DNA of 56,652 nt from Alphaproteobacteria bacterium (GTDB lineage Bacteria > Pseudomonadota > Alphaproteobacteria > UBA7985 > JAUIBT01). The translations under genes and the position numbers were made by a program. The notes under the pieces are model-generated. The model was not told the origin of the DNA and made no database searches. It worked only from the letters and a program-made list of their open reading frames with translations. Positions 1-8,363 of the stretch are shown here, in pieces. Each line of letters opens with the position of its first letter. Within the stretch, counting starts at the first letter, position 1. The stretch lies in contig JAUIDR010000020.1 of the NCBI GenBank assembly GCA_030428565.1, forward strand, positions 1 to 56,652. Reading direction: 5' to 3'.

Positions 1-1097
1 AAGGCTTTGAGGCCGTCCAACAGCTCTTGACCGCGAGCCGTGGCGTTCTCGTTGACCTTCAGGCGCGCCATTTCGGGCAGACACGCCAGCGCCGCCGCTG
101 CGCCGACCGGGTGCGCTGAATAGGTATAGCCGTGTCCGATTGCACCAAAGCTGGAGCGGTCGCTCTCAAAGACCTCGGCCACCTTGTCGTGGATCATGAC
201 AGCGCCAAAGGGATAATAGCCGTTGGTAATGGCCTTGGCGGTCGACATCATGTCCGGTTGTACGCCCCAGAGGCGCGAGCCGCTCCAAGCGCCGGTGCGG
301 CCAAAGGCGGTGATGACCTCATCAGCGATCAGCAAAATGCCGTGACGATCGCAGATCTCGCGCACTTTGGGCATGAGCGTCTCGTGGGGCGGAATGACAC
401 CGCCCGCGCCCAAAACGGGCTCCATGATGAAGGCCGCGACGGTATCCGCGCCTTGGAAATTTATCTCATCCTCCAGGCTGGCGGCGACCAGATCGGCCAA
501 CTTGGCGGGGTCGGTCTCATTGAAGGGATTGCGATAAGGGTAAGGGGCTGCAATCTGGAAGCAGCCCGGCAACAAGGGCTCGTAGTTGCGGCGGAAATTG
601 GCGTTTCCATTGATGGACGCGCCGCCGAAATGGGTGCCGTGGTAGCCCTTCTTTAGCGAAATGAACTTGGTGCGATCGCGATCACCACGGATCTTGTGGT
701 ATTGACGCGCCAAGCGCAGCGCTGATTCGACACTATCAGAACCGCCCGAGGTGAAGAAGGCGCGGCTGAGGCCGTCGGGCGCAAACCACTCCTTAAGCGC
801 ATGCGATAGCTCGATAGCAGGGGCGGTGGCGGTGCCGCGGAAGGCTGAATAATAGGGCAGGGTGGCGAGCTGGTCGGCGATGGCCTTTTTCACCGGCTCG
901 CAGGAATAGCCCAAGTTGACGTTCCACAGACCACCCACTGAATCCAAGGTCCTATGACCGTCAACGTCGGTTAGTGTAACGCCTTCGGCTTCGCAAATGA
1001 TCTTGGGCGGATTGGCCTGCATATCGGCGGGATGCGCCATGGGATGCCACTGGAATTTGGCGTTGTTTTCTTTCAGAAAATTGCTGTCGAAGGGCAT
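1..1097 (-). CDS. class III (omega-amino acid:pyruvate type) aminotransferase, 3' end beyond window
   Basis: About 365 N-terminal codons are visible; the C-terminal 80-100 residues lie beyond the left edge. The protein starts MPFDSNFLKENNAKFQWHP and carries the class III fold signatures: an acidic PLP-ring motif LLIADEVITAFGRTG around residues 253-267 and the Schiff-base lysine in TAKAITNGYYPFG (about K288). The family transfers an amino group from omega-amino acids or amines to pyruvate or 2-oxoglutarate, using PLP in the cytoplasm. It starts 10 bp after the HAD hydrolase stop, so IclR, HAD and aminotransferase look like one leftward operon diverging from the aldehyde dehydrogenase/transporter genes. 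Its substrate is probably an amine or amino aldehyde made by that divergent cluster (inference). Family assignment is firm; the substrate is unknown. Confidence 0.9.
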   Translation of the reverse strand, partial: MPFDSNFLKENNAKFQWHPMAHPADMQANPPKIICEAEGVTLTDVDGHRTLDSVGGLWNVNLGYSCEPVKKAIADQLATLPYYSAFRGTATAPAIELSHALKEWFAPDGLSRAFFTSGGSDSVESALRLARQYHKIRGDRDRTKFISLKKGYHGTHFGGASINGNANFRRNYEPLLPGCFQIAAPYPYRNPFNETDPAKLADLVAASLEDEINFQGADTVAAFIMEPVLGAGGVIPPHETLMPKVREICDRHGILLIADEVITAFGRTGAWSGSRLWGVQPDMMSTAKAITNGYYPFGAVMIHDKVAEVFESDRSSFGAIGHGYTYSAHPVGAAAALACLPEMARLKVNENATARGQELLDGLKA

Positions 1098-1107
1098 GGG
1101 CAGAACC

Positions 1108-1797
1108 TTATGCTAGCGCCGGCAAGCCGAAGTGGCTCAGGGCTTGGGAGTAAGAAGAAGCGGGGTCGTGAACGTCGAACCAAACGCAGGTCATGCCCGC
1201 GTCTTGGCCGCCGCGAATGTTTTTCATCTGATCATCAACGAAGATGCAGGCCTCGGGCGCCAGACCCAGGCCCCCGGTTATAAAGGCGTAAGCGCGCGGA
1301 TCGGGCTTGAGGATCTGGGTATAGGTGGCGTCAATAATCAGATCCATGTCGGCCAAAAAAGGCAGGCGCGGGCGGAAGTCTTCACCATAGAAAAGGTCCA
1401 GCTCGTTGGACAAAATGGCCAGCTTGTGCCCGGCCTGCTTGACCTGTTCCATGGTGGCTAGGGCCTCGGGGCGAATGAAGGTCATGGGATCAACACTGCC
1501 CCGCGCAGCCTGCACCAACTGCTTCATCGACTGCCAGTCTTGGCCCAGAAGCGCGCCGACCTCTTTGGCGCGGGTCAGCCAATAGTCGCGCTCACTGATT
1601 TCTTGGGCCTGCATGGCACGCCACAGCGGGTCTTCTCCTGGGGCAAAAGGGCCTTGCCAAGTCAGGCTGCCAGCGGGCAGACCCAGCGCGGCTTCGTTCA
1701 GGTCGTGGGTCTCGAACAGGGTCTTGGAAATGACACCTCCAAAGTCGAGCACCAGGGCTTTGATCTCGTGAGAGTTGGTCTCGGCTTGAGCGATCAT
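1108..1797 (-). CDS. HAD-superfamily hydrolase
   Basis: This 229-aa protein is a haloacid-dehalogenase-superfamily hydrolase of subfamily IA. Motif I is VLDFGGVIS with nucleophile D18. The usual second Asp is Gly20, as in the E. coli sugar phosphatase YihX (DLGNV), so the change does not imply inactivity. Motif II is AILSNE (S130), motif III K164 in ILKPDPRAY, and motif IV IFVDDQ (D188/D189). Its start codon overlaps the IclR stop codon (ATGA at 1794-1797), which indicates translational coupling, and the aminotransferase follows after 10 bp. It could be a phosphatase or a dehalogenase-like enzyme in the pathway controlled by the IclR regulator. The substrate cannot be read from sequence. Confidence 0.88.
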   Translation of the reverse strand: MIAQAETNSHEIKALVLDFGGVISKTLFETHDLNEAALGLPAGSLTWQGPFAPGEDPLWRAMQAQEISERDYWLTRAKEVGALLGQDWQSMKQLVQAARGSVDPMTFIRPEALATMEQVKQAGHKLAILSNELDLFYGEDFRPRLPFLADMDLIIDATYTQILKPDPRAYAFITGGLGLAPEACIFVDDQMKNIRGGQDAGMTCVWFDVHDPASSYSQALSHFGLPALA

Positions 1798-2660
1798 GCG
1801 GCAGGCAACCTTGTTTCAAATGACGGGGCAAGGGGCGAAGGCGCGTCGGGCAGGTTTTTCGCGAGCTGTGTCTCGGCCAAACGCTGAAAGTCGGGTGGTG
1901 TCAGGCCGCCAAGTTGCTGGGTGAGGCGCAAACTAGCACTAAATAGGGCCTGCGCAGTGCGGGCCTTGGCCTCGGGCGTGGCCCGCGAAAAGGGGGTGAC
2001 TACCGCCAAGGTGGCGTAGGGCCGCCGTTCTTTGTCGAACACCGGCACGGCCTGCGAGTAGACCTCAATTTCAACACCGCGATTGCTCTCGCCGATCCCG
2101 TTGGCGCGGGCTTGCTTGATTAAATCGCCGACGCGCTCGGGGTCGGTCTCGGTATAGGGGGTCCAGGCGACCAGCGGCTTAGACAGCCAGTCCTTGACCT
2201 GCTCCTCGCTGCTGTAGGCCATATAGATCAGGCCCGACGCGGAGCCGTGTAACGGGGCCACAAAGCCAGTTTCCATGTGAACGCGGGTGCTTTTGGGGCT
2301 CTCAACGCTGGCGATGGTGGCCAGCCCACGCGGGTTGAGCAGGCTGGCATGGCAGGTCTCGCCAGTGCGTTCGGTCAGGTCTTGCAGCACCGGCGCGATC
2401 AGGGCTTGAAAAGGAAAATGCTGTTCGCGTAGGCGCGCGAGACGCAAAATCTCGGCCCCCAGGGCGTATTTTTTGTGACTCGGATTCTGCTGCAACAGCC
2501 CCGCACGCACCAAGGCAGAGGCGTGCCGCAGGGTGCTGGCCTTGTCGAATCCCGCCCGCTTGGCCAAATCAGTAAGACCAATCCAATCGTGCTTGTCATC
2601 GAAAAATGCTAGCAAAGACAGAGCTTTATCCGTGGTGGTTTTGGTTTCGTTTTGAGGCAT
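1794..2660 (-). CDS. IclR-family transcriptional regulator
   Basis: A 288-aa IclR-type regulator with an N-terminal winged helix-turn-helix (about residues 8-75, containing LTDLAKRAGFDKASTLRHAS) and a C-terminal effector-binding domain (about 90-265, with LHGSASGLIYMAYSS and the region around GIGESNRGVEIEV). IclR proteins are dimeric repressors or activators of catabolic operons responding to small carboxylic or aromatic ligands. It is first in a leftward operon with the HAD hydrolase and aminotransferase and faces the aldehyde dehydrogenase start across 132 bp. It therefore probably controls both the leftward genes and the rightward ALDH-TctBAC-GATase-P450-GS genes. Two dyads lie in the shared region (2664-2675 and 2747-2765). 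The C-terminal 30 residues are Ala/Pro-rich and extend past the usual domain. Confidence 0.93.
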   Translation of the reverse strand: MPQNETKTTTDKALSLLAFFDDKHDWIGLTDLAKRAGFDKASTLRHASALVRAGLLQQNPSHKKYALGAEILRLARLREQHFPFQALIAPVLQDLTERTGETCHASLLNPRGLATIASVESPKSTRVHMETGFVAPLHGSASGLIYMAYSSEEQVKDWLSKPLVAWTPYTETDPERVGDLIKQARANGIGESNRGVEIEVYSQAVPVFDKERRPYATLAVVTPFSRATPEAKARTAQALFSASLRLTQQLGGLTPPDFQRLAETQLAKNLPDAPSPLAPSFETRLPAA

Positions 2661-2663
2661 AAC

Positions 2664-2675
2664 TTAACGAGTTAA
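2664..2675. promoter_or_regulatory. inverted repeat TTAAC-N2-GTTAA upstream of the IclR gene
   Basis: A perfect 5-bp inverted repeat (TTAACGAGTTAA) lies 4 bp upstream of the IclR start codon, where bound protein would block transcription or translation initiation. The same TTAAC-N2-GTTAA arrangement occurs at 21189-21200 before hpaF/hpaR. A near version lies at 12666-12679 before the first MarR gene. That this is an operator is inference from position and symmetry. Confidence 0.45.
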
Positions 2676-2746
2676 ATTAGATCTGCGTTGAACGCATAAG
2701 TTAGTTGACAAATGCGCAAGGGTAATGCAAGCAATAAATGAAACAT

Positions 2747-2765
2747 CGGTTCATTTTGTGAACCG
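2747..2765. promoter_or_regulatory. inverted repeat CGGTTCA-N5-TGAACCG, candidate IclR operator
   Basis: Perfect 7-bp arms separated by 5 bp lie 27 bp upstream of the aldehyde dehydrogenase start codon, in the 132-bp divergent region next to the IclR gene. The symmetry, size and place suit a dimeric regulator; assignment to this IclR protein is inference. Confidence 0.5.
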
Positions 2766-2792
2766 TCGATCGAACCAGCCCAAGGGGGACGC

Positions 2793-4277
2793 ATGGATCA
2801 GTCTGCTATTGACGCGCTCGGCGCGGCGCCCATTGCCTCGCAATCAATGTGGATTGGTGGCCGTCAGGTGGCTGCAAGCGACGGCGAAACCTTCGATGCC
2901 ATCTCTCCCATTGATGGGCAGGTTCTGGCCCCGCTCCCCGCTGGCACGGCGGACGATATGCGCGCCGCGGTCGCCGCCGCCCGTCAAAGCTTCGAAGCGG
3001 GCGCATGGTCGAATATGGCCCCAGCAGCTCGCAAGCGCATCATGCACCGCATCGCCGATCTGATCGAAAAGCACGCATTGGAGCTGGCGGTCTTGGGTGT
3101 GCGCGATAACGGCACTGAAATCAGCATGGCGATCAAGGCAGAGCCCGGCTCTGCGGCGGCTACTTTCCGTTTTTATGCTGAGTGCGTGGATAAGGTCATG
3201 GGCGACATCGCGCCGACCGATCCCAGCGTGTTGGGCCTGATACACCGCGAAGCCGTCGGCGTCGTCGGGGCGATCGTGCCTTGGAATTTCCCGCTGATGA
3301 TTGGGGCTTGGAAAATCGCACCCGCGCTGGCTATGGGCAATTCGGTGGTCCTAAAGCCCGCCGAGGTTGCCAGCCTATCGCTGTTGCGTTTGACTGAGAT
3401 CTGCCACGAAGCGGGGCTGCCCGAAGGGGTCTTGAACGTCGTGACAGGTAAAGGCGCGGTCGTTGGCTCAGCGTTGGCGCATGACATGGACGTGGACGTT
3501 CTGACCTTCACGGGTTCGGGGGCGACCGGGCGGCGGCTGTTAGAAGCCTCGGCGGCATCGAACATGAAGCCCTGCTATTTGGAACTTGGCGGCAAGTCCC
3601 CCAACATCATATTTGACGACGCCCCCAATTTGGACAAGGCCATTGCGGCCTCGGCGGCGGCTATCTTTCGCAATTCCGGTCAAGTCTGCGTCGCGGGCTC
3701 GCGCTTGTTGGTCCAGGCCTCAATCTATGACGAGGTGGTGGAAAAGCTGAGCCAACAGGCCAGCACTATGAAGGTCGGCAACCCTCTGGATCTGACGACC
3801 CAAGCAGGCGCGGTCAGCAGCGATGTGCAGTTGGCACAAAACCTGGCCCACGTCGAAGCGGCCTTGAGCGGCGGCGCGCGCCTGGCGACGGGCGGCCAAC
3901 GGATTCTGCAAAACAGCGGCGGTTATTACATGCAGCCGACGGTATTCGCCGATGTCACCGGCGATATGAAGCTGGCCCAAGAAGAAGTCTTTGGCCCCGT
4001 TCTGGGTGTCATTCGTTTTGAAGACGAAGCTGAAGCGGTCCGTCTGGCCAACGCCACCGTTTATGGTCTGGCTGCTGGCGTCTGGACCAGCGATTTGGGC
4101 CGCGCTCACCGAATGGTCAAGGCCGTCAAGGCCGGGGTCGTGCACGTCAATACCTACGGCGGCCCCGACATCACCGTGCCCTTGTCGGGGCACAAGCAAT
4201 CGGGCAACGGGTCGGACAAGTCGATCTATGCTCTGGAGAAGTTTAGCAAACTTAAAACCGCTTGGATTCAACTTTGA
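2793..4277 (+). CDS. NAD(P)-dependent aldehyde dehydrogenase
   Basis: A 494-aa, full-length member of the aldehyde dehydrogenase superfamily (betaine/gamma-aminobutyraldehyde dehydrogenase-like). Catalytic features: N165 in PWNFP, the cofactor loop FTGSGATGRR (239-248), general base E264 in LELGGKSPN, nucleophile C299 in SGQVCVAGSR, and EEVFGPV near residue 400. The ATG at 2793 follows a GGGGGA Shine-Dalgarno. It is the first rightward gene opposite the IclR regulator and lies 54 bp before tctB. It would oxidise an aldehyde released from the imported substrate to its carboxylate, in the way PuuC acts in putrescine catabolism; the role is inferred from neighbours, the enzyme class is clear. 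Confidence 0.94.
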   Translation: MDQSAIDALGAAPIASQSMWIGGRQVAASDGETFDAISPIDGQVLAPLPAGTADDMRAAVAAARQSFEAGAWSNMAPAARKRIMHRIADLIEKHALELAVLGVRDNGTEISMAIKAEPGSAAATFRFYAECVDKVMGDIAPTDPSVLGLIHREAVGVVGAIVPWNFPLMIGAWKIAPALAMGNSVVLKPAEVASLSLLRLTEICHEAGLPEGVLNVVTGKGAVVGSALAHDMDVDVLTFTGSGATGRRLLEASAASNMKPCYLELGGKSPNIIFDDAPNLDKAIAASAAAIFRNSGQVCVAGSRLLVQASIYDEVVEKLSQQASTMKVGNPLDLTTQAGAVSSDVQLAQNLAHVEAALSGGARLATGGQRILQNSGGYYMQPTVFADVTGDMKLAQEEVFGPVLGVIRFEDEAEAVRLANATVYGLAAGVWTSDLGRAHRMVKAVKAGVVHVNTYGGPDITVPLSGHKQSGNGSDKSIYALEKFSKLKTAWIQL

Positions 4278-4331
4278 GCGCAGGCAGGGTAGGGGCTTGG
4301 ACCGCTGCTGGCCGCAAAGTTTGGGGGAAGT

Positions 4332-5018
4332 ATGACCTTTAAGTCAGACTTAAACGAAGCGTTTCGTTCGCACAGCGAGGCTAAGAGATTCAATGCTCTT
4401 GGCGCCGCGAGCGAATTGTCCTCGCTCATTCCCAAGGAAAAGCGCTTTAAAGTCGGCGACTTGTTTGGCTTTAAGCGTACGCGCGGCGACTTGATTTTTT
4501 CGATCTTCATGCTGGGGTTGGCGCTGTTCTTGCTCTACCACTTTGGCGATGAGGGCGGATGGTATGACCGCGATCTGCCACAACGACGTTTCGGCAAAGT
4601 GCTAAAGCAGCAATGGGTTGGCCCCTTGATGGCGCTGGCTGTCTTGGTGCCCGCTGCCCTGTTGAATGCTTGGCTCTCCTATCGCTGGACCCAAAAACCA
4701 GAGCGCAAACACCGGCCTAATCAGACCGTGTTTGAAGTGGTGGAATGGCTGCGGGCGCTGGAGTTTTTGCTCTACTTCATCATCTATTCGTTTTGCGTGC
4801 CGATCTTGGGCTACCTGCTTTCGACGCTGATCTTTGCTTTGTTTTTGACCACAAGACTTGGCTATCGCAAGCCAAAGTGGCTGGCCTATAGCCTGGGGAC
4901 GGCCATGGTGATCGTCCTGGTATTTCGCACCCTGCTGCAAATCAAAACGCCGGTGAATATCTGGCTCTATGAGCAATTTCCACCCGCCCTTGAAACCTTC
5001 ATGAAGGTCTATTTCTGA
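4332..5018 (+). CDS. tctB: tripartite tricarboxylate transporter small membrane subunit TctB
   Basis: A 228-aa membrane protein in the TctB position of a TTT transporter. A charged cytoplasmic N-terminus of about 50 residues is followed by four hydrophobic segments: about 53-70 (DLIFSIFMLGLALFLLYHF), 98-118, 140-175 and 182-203. The N-terminal extension is longer than in many TctB proteins. The start is preceded by a GGGGGAAG ribosome site. The stop overlaps the tctA start (TGATG at 5016-5020), indicating coupled translation and stoichiometric assembly. TTT systems take up carboxylates with a periplasmic binding protein and are ion-gradient driven. TctB sequences diverge strongly, so the call rests on length, topology and position. 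Confidence 0.88.
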   Translation: MTFKSDLNEAFRSHSEAKRFNALGAASELSSLIPKEKRFKVGDLFGFKRTRGDLIFSIFMLGLALFLLYHFGDEGGWYDRDLPQRRFGKVLKQQWVGPLMALAVLVPAALLNAWLSYRWTQKPERKHRPNQTVFEVVEWLRALEFLLYFIIYSFCVPILGYLLSTLIFALFLTTRLGYRKPKWLAYSLGTAMVIVLVFRTLLQIKTPVNIWLYEQFPPALETFMKVYF

Positions 5019-6511
5019 TGGACGCTCTACTAGCAGGGTTGATTGATTTACTTGATCCACAAGTGCTAATGGCGCTTGTTATCGGATCATTGGGCGGCCT
5101 GTTCATCGGCGCGGTCCCTGGCATTGGTCCGGCGATCGCCATCGCGATTTTGCTGCCTGCGACGGTCTTTTTGCCCGACCTGGTTAGCCTGGTCCTGTTG
5201 CTGGGGGTCTATGGCTCCTCGATGTACGGCGGTGCAATCCCTGCCATCTTGATCAACACGCCCGGCACACCGGTCAATGCGCTGACCACCTACGACGGCT
5301 ACGCCATGACCAAGCGCGGCGAAGCCCCGCGCGCCTTGTCGTTGGCCTATTCAGCCTCGTTCTTTGGGGCCTCGTTTTCGATCCTTGTGGCGCTGGTCTC
5401 ATTGATCCTGTTTGGCCCTTATCTGAAGGATTTGGGCGCCCTGTTCGGCCAGCGGGATATCTTTATGGCAGCGCTGCTGGGCGCGGTGCTGTTGATCTTG
5501 GCGCATCGTCAGAACATGGTGTTGGCCGCGCTCTTGTTTGGCGTTGGGTTCTTGATTGCCATGGTGGGCCGCCAATCGACACGCGGCGTCTCACGCTACA
5601 CCTTTGGTTTTGAAGAATTGGCCTCGGGCTTCAACCTGATCGTGGTAATCGTGGGAATCTTTGCGGTCTCGCAGGCGCTTAACCTTATGACTGGCAAGGA
5701 TTCTGCCGCGCCCAGCGCTTCGGTGAAACAAGGCGGCCTCTTCCGTGGCTTGTTCGAGCTGTTGCGGTTCCCGCGCGTTGCCACCCTGTCGGCCATGTAC
5801 GGCACCATCATGGGTATCATCCCCGGCGTTGGCGAGTTCGTGGCGCAATTCTTCTCCTATGCTACCGCGCGCGGGCTGTCCAAGAACCCGGCCATGTTCG
5901 GCAATGGCGCGCCCGATGGGCTGATCGCTTCCGAGACATCAAACAACGCCGTGCCGTCAGCGGCTATGATCCCATTGTTGGCCTTGGGCGTGCCCGGCGA
6001 GGCGCTGACCGCAATGATGATGGTGGTGTTTTTCGATGCGGGCGTAAAACCCGGCCCCGATATCTTTGAAAACCACCCCAGCTTTTTGTTCAGCCTGTTC
6101 ATCGCCTTGCTCATCATCAATGTGCTGGTGGTGGCGGCGCTCATGTTTTCGTCGAACTTCATTGCCAAGATCGTTCACATCCCCAATCGCTTTTTGGGGG
6201 CCTTTATTTTGATCTTGGCGTTCGTTGGCGTCTTTTCGATCCGAAACAATATTTTCGATTGTGTGATTGCGGCCTGCTTCGGCTTCTTTGGCTTCATTTT
6301 GCGGCGTTTGGATTGGCCGCTGGTGCCATTGGTGCTGGGCATGGTTCTGGGCGCGATCATGATCGAAAAGCTCACCGCTGGTGCCAGCCGGGTCAAGACG
6401 TGGTGGAACCTGGTGGACCGGCCCGTCTCAGGCACCCTTGCCGTGGTCATCGTGGCGTTGATTATCGGCTCAATCATTCTAGCGCGCTTTGAAAAGCGCA
6501 AGAATACCTAG
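5018..6511 (+). CDS. tctA: tripartite tricarboxylate transporter large permease TctA
   Basis: A 497-aa polytopic inner-membrane protein with the conserved TctA N-terminus: GGLFIGAVPGIGPAIAIAIL around residues 24-43, then YGSSMYGGAIPAILINTPGT at about 66-85. A second glycine-rich half-repeat, GTIMGIIPGVGEFVAQFFSY, lies at about 262-281 and is followed by SETSNNAVPSAAMIPLLALG. About 11-12 hydrophobic segments are present. It forms the transport core with TctB and receives substrate from the TctC protein encoded next. The substrate is probably an organic acid or an amine bearing a carboxylate, judged from the family and the catabolic neighbours; no residue allows a firmer call. Confidence 0.95.
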   Translation: MDALLAGLIDLLDPQVLMALVIGSLGGLFIGAVPGIGPAIAIAILLPATVFLPDLVSLVLLLGVYGSSMYGGAIPAILINTPGTPVNALTTYDGYAMTKRGEAPRALSLAYSASFFGASFSILVALVSLILFGPYLKDLGALFGQRDIFMAALLGAVLLILAHRQNMVLAALLFGVGFLIAMVGRQSTRGVSRYTFGFEELASGFNLIVVIVGIFAVSQALNLMTGKDSAAPSASVKQGGLFRGLFELLRFPRVATLSAMYGTIMGIIPGVGEFVAQFFSYATARGLSKNPAMFGNGAPDGLIASETSNNAVPSAAMIPLLALGVPGEALTAMMMVVFFDAGVKPGPDIFENHPSFLFSLFIALLIINVLVVAALMFSSNFIAKIVHIPNRFLGAFILILAFVGVFSIRNNIFDCVIAACFGFFGFILRRLDWPLVPLVLGMVLGAIMIEKLTAGASRVKTWWNLVDRPVSGTLAVVIVALIIGSIILARFEKRKNT

Positions 6512-6565
6512 CCGCGTCGGCGACTAGGAACCCTTCGGCTTCTTTTTCACTTCAGGGAGAAAAAC

Positions 6566-7513
6566 ATGAAAAAGATCGTATCAGCCTTCGCAGGCGCAGC
6601 CGTTGCTCTGACTATGAGCGCAGCTGCTTTTGCCGGCTCACACTCTTATCCCAACGGCCCCGTGCAGTTCATCGTTCCTTGGCCTCCGGGTGACTTCGAA
6701 GACATCCTGACCCGCATGATTGCTGCTGAAATGCAGGACTCAACCGGCCAGCCCGCGTCAGTCGTCAACCGTCCTGGCGGCGGCGATGGCCCCTTCCCCG
6801 GCGCGCTGGAAGTTCTGGACGCACCGGCTGACGGCTCTGTTGTCGGATCATTCGTGATCGGCGTTCCGCTGGTTGGTCCCAAGCTGGGCATTGGCATCGA
6901 GAGCGACTCTTTCGAACCCATCGGCATCTTTTTGACCTACCCCTTCGTGTTGGCGGCTGCCGGCGATGCGCCTTATTCCAACATGGCTGAGTTGGCTGCG
7001 CACGCGCAGGACAACGACGTGATCCTGGGCCACTTCGGCGCGGGCCTGACCCCCACCGCGGCGTCCTTCGCGGCTGCCGCCAAGATGGGCTTTGAGTTCG
7101 CCGACGATTCGGCCTTCGACATGCTGGATTGTAACACCTTGTCCTCTGGCGATGCGGACGTGATCAACACCACCTTGGCCCTGATCGAGCCTTGCTTGGG
7201 CGACATCAACGTTCTGGCCAATGTTGGTGAAGTACGCATCGGCAAGCTGCCTGAAGTTGGCACACTGGCTGAGCAAGCGGGCATCCCCGATCTGGAGCTG
7301 TGGAACGGCCTGTTCGTCAAGAAAGGCACGCCTCAGAACGTCAAGGACAAGCTGGCCGAGATCGCCAAAAAGGCCATGATGAGCGAAGAAGCTCAGACCC
7401 TGGCTAAAGAGACAGGCGCGCGTGTCTACTGGCAAGATGCGGCTGCATCTGCGGCGCGTATCGTTGCAGACGATGCCAAGAACTCTGAGATCAAAGCCCT
7501 GATTGGCAACTAA
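6566..7513 (+). CDS. tctC: TctC-type periplasmic substrate-binding protein
   Basis: A 315-aa exported protein (Bug/TctC family). Residues 1-23 form a Sec signal peptide (MKKIVSAFAGAAVALTMSAAAFA, cleavage after AFA). The mature N-terminus contains the family motif YPNGPVQFIVPWPPGDFED, in which PWPPG matches the common PF.PGG.sD loop that contacts a carboxylate. Pocket regions include VVNRPGGGDG and the NGLFVKKGTP segment near 250. An AGGGAGA ribosome site precedes the ATG. Unusually for the family it has a cysteine pair candidate (C189 and C210, in LDCNTL and EPCLG). It delivers substrate to TctAB and ends in a hairpin terminator at 7525-7560, so later genes may be read through at a lower level or have their own promoter. 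Confidence 0.92.
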   Translation: MKKIVSAFAGAAVALTMSAAAFAGSHSYPNGPVQFIVPWPPGDFEDILTRMIAAEMQDSTGQPASVVNRPGGGDGPFPGALEVLDAPADGSVVGSFVIGVPLVGPKLGIGIESDSFEPIGIFLTYPFVLAAAGDAPYSNMAELAAHAQDNDVILGHFGAGLTPTAASFAAAAKMGFEFADDSAFDMLDCNTLSSGDADVINTTLALIEPCLGDINVLANVGEVRIGKLPEVGTLAEQAGIPDLELWNGLFVKKGTPQNVKDKLAEIAKKAMMSEEAQTLAKETGARVYWQDAAASAARIVADDAKNSEIKALIGN

Positions 7514-7524
7514 GATCTCACTAC

Positions 7525-7560
7525 AATTGGAGGGGCGAGAGCCCTTGCTCCTCCAATTTT
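7525..7560 (+). terminator. rho-independent terminator-like hairpin after tctC
   Basis: The arms AATTGGAGG and CCTCCAATT form a strong stem around an internal GC pairing and an 18-nt centre, and are followed by TTTTCC. It lies 12 bp after the tctC stop and could set transporter mRNA above the downstream GATase/P450/GS genes. Confidence 0.65.
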
Positions 7561-7637
7561 CCAAGCTGGCAGATCACGCGCTGCCCCTGCGCTTTTCCCC
7601 AACAGCAAAACAACCCCTAACCAAGGCTAACTAGTCG

Positions 7638-8363
7638 ATGGACCGTATCCGCCTGGGCATTCTTCAAGTCAATCACGACAAGTCAGAACAGATTGGCGAT
7701 CATTTTCCCGATGATGCGCACCGCTTTCGCGATCTGTTCGACCAACTTGAGCAGCGCTTTACCTACCGGGTCTATATGACCATTGGGGGCGAGCTGCCGA
7801 AATCGGTCGATGAGCAGGACGCCTATCTGATTACCGGCTCGCCCCTTTCGGTTAACGAGGATCATTTCTGGCTGTCCGCACTCTATGACTTTATCCGGGC
7901 ATGCGACGCGGCCAAGAAACCATTGCTGGGCACATGCTTCGGACACCAGGCGATCGCCGTGGCGCTGGGCGGAGAGGTCGGCTACTCCGAAGGTGGCTGG
8001 AACCTGGGCGTTGAATCGACCCACTTTGACGTTCGTAAGCCCTGGATGGAGCCCTACCAAGATTTGAATTTCTACTGCTCCCACAAAGAGCAAGTTACCA
8101 AGATGCCAGAAGGCTGTGAGGTGCTGGGCCACTCAGAGCGTTGCCAGTTCGCCAGCTTTGCCAAGGGCGGCCACATCTTTACGACCCAGATGCACCCCGA
8201 ATTCAGCCGTCCCTTCATGGAAGCGGTTTTCGAACTCACTCGCGACGATCTCAGTCCCGAGGACTATCAAACGGCCAAGGACACACTTGCATGCCAGCCT
8301 GACGGTCTGGTGTTTGCGCGTTGGGCCGCGCGCTTCTTTTCGCAAAAAGGACAGAAGGCATGA
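7638..8363 (+). CDS. class I glutamine amidotransferase-type hydrolase, probable gamma-glutamylamide hydrolase
   Basis: A 241-aa stand-alone GATase1 domain of the GMP-synthase-like type. The catalytic triad is visible: nucleophile C100 in LLGTCFGHQAIA, H186 and E188 in QMHPEFSR; the oxyanion strand is YLITGSP (63-69). Stand-alone proteins of this kind occur with glutamine-synthetase-like ligases in aniline (TdnT/AtdA2) and isopropylamine gene clusters, where they are linked to removing gamma-glutamyl groups. Here the same pairing occurs: the GS-like ligase is two genes downstream, with a P450 between them. The stop codon overlaps the P450 start (ATGA at 8360-8363), so the two are translationally coupled. 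The hydrolase role is inferred from context; the GATase fold is clear. Confidence 0.88.
   Translation: MDRIRLGILQVNHDKSEQIGDHFPDDAHRFRDLFDQLEQRFTYRVYMTIGGELPKSVDEQDAYLITGSPLSVNEDHFWLSALYDFIRACDAAKKPLLGTCFGHQAIAVALGGEVGYSEGGWNLGVESTHFDVRKPWMEPYQDLNFYCSHKEQVTKMPEGCEVLGHSERCQFASFAKGGHIFTTQMHPEFSRPFMEAVFELTRDDLSPEDYQTAKDTLACQPDGLVFARWAARFFSQKGQKA

Noticed and set aside
7638-8363. PuuD-type (peptidase C26) gamma-glutamyl-GABA hydrolase
   Set aside because: The nucleophile context GTCFGHQ resembles GMP-synthase-type GATase rather than the CRGMQ-like motif of PuuD, so only a general gamma-glutamylamide hydrolase call is made.
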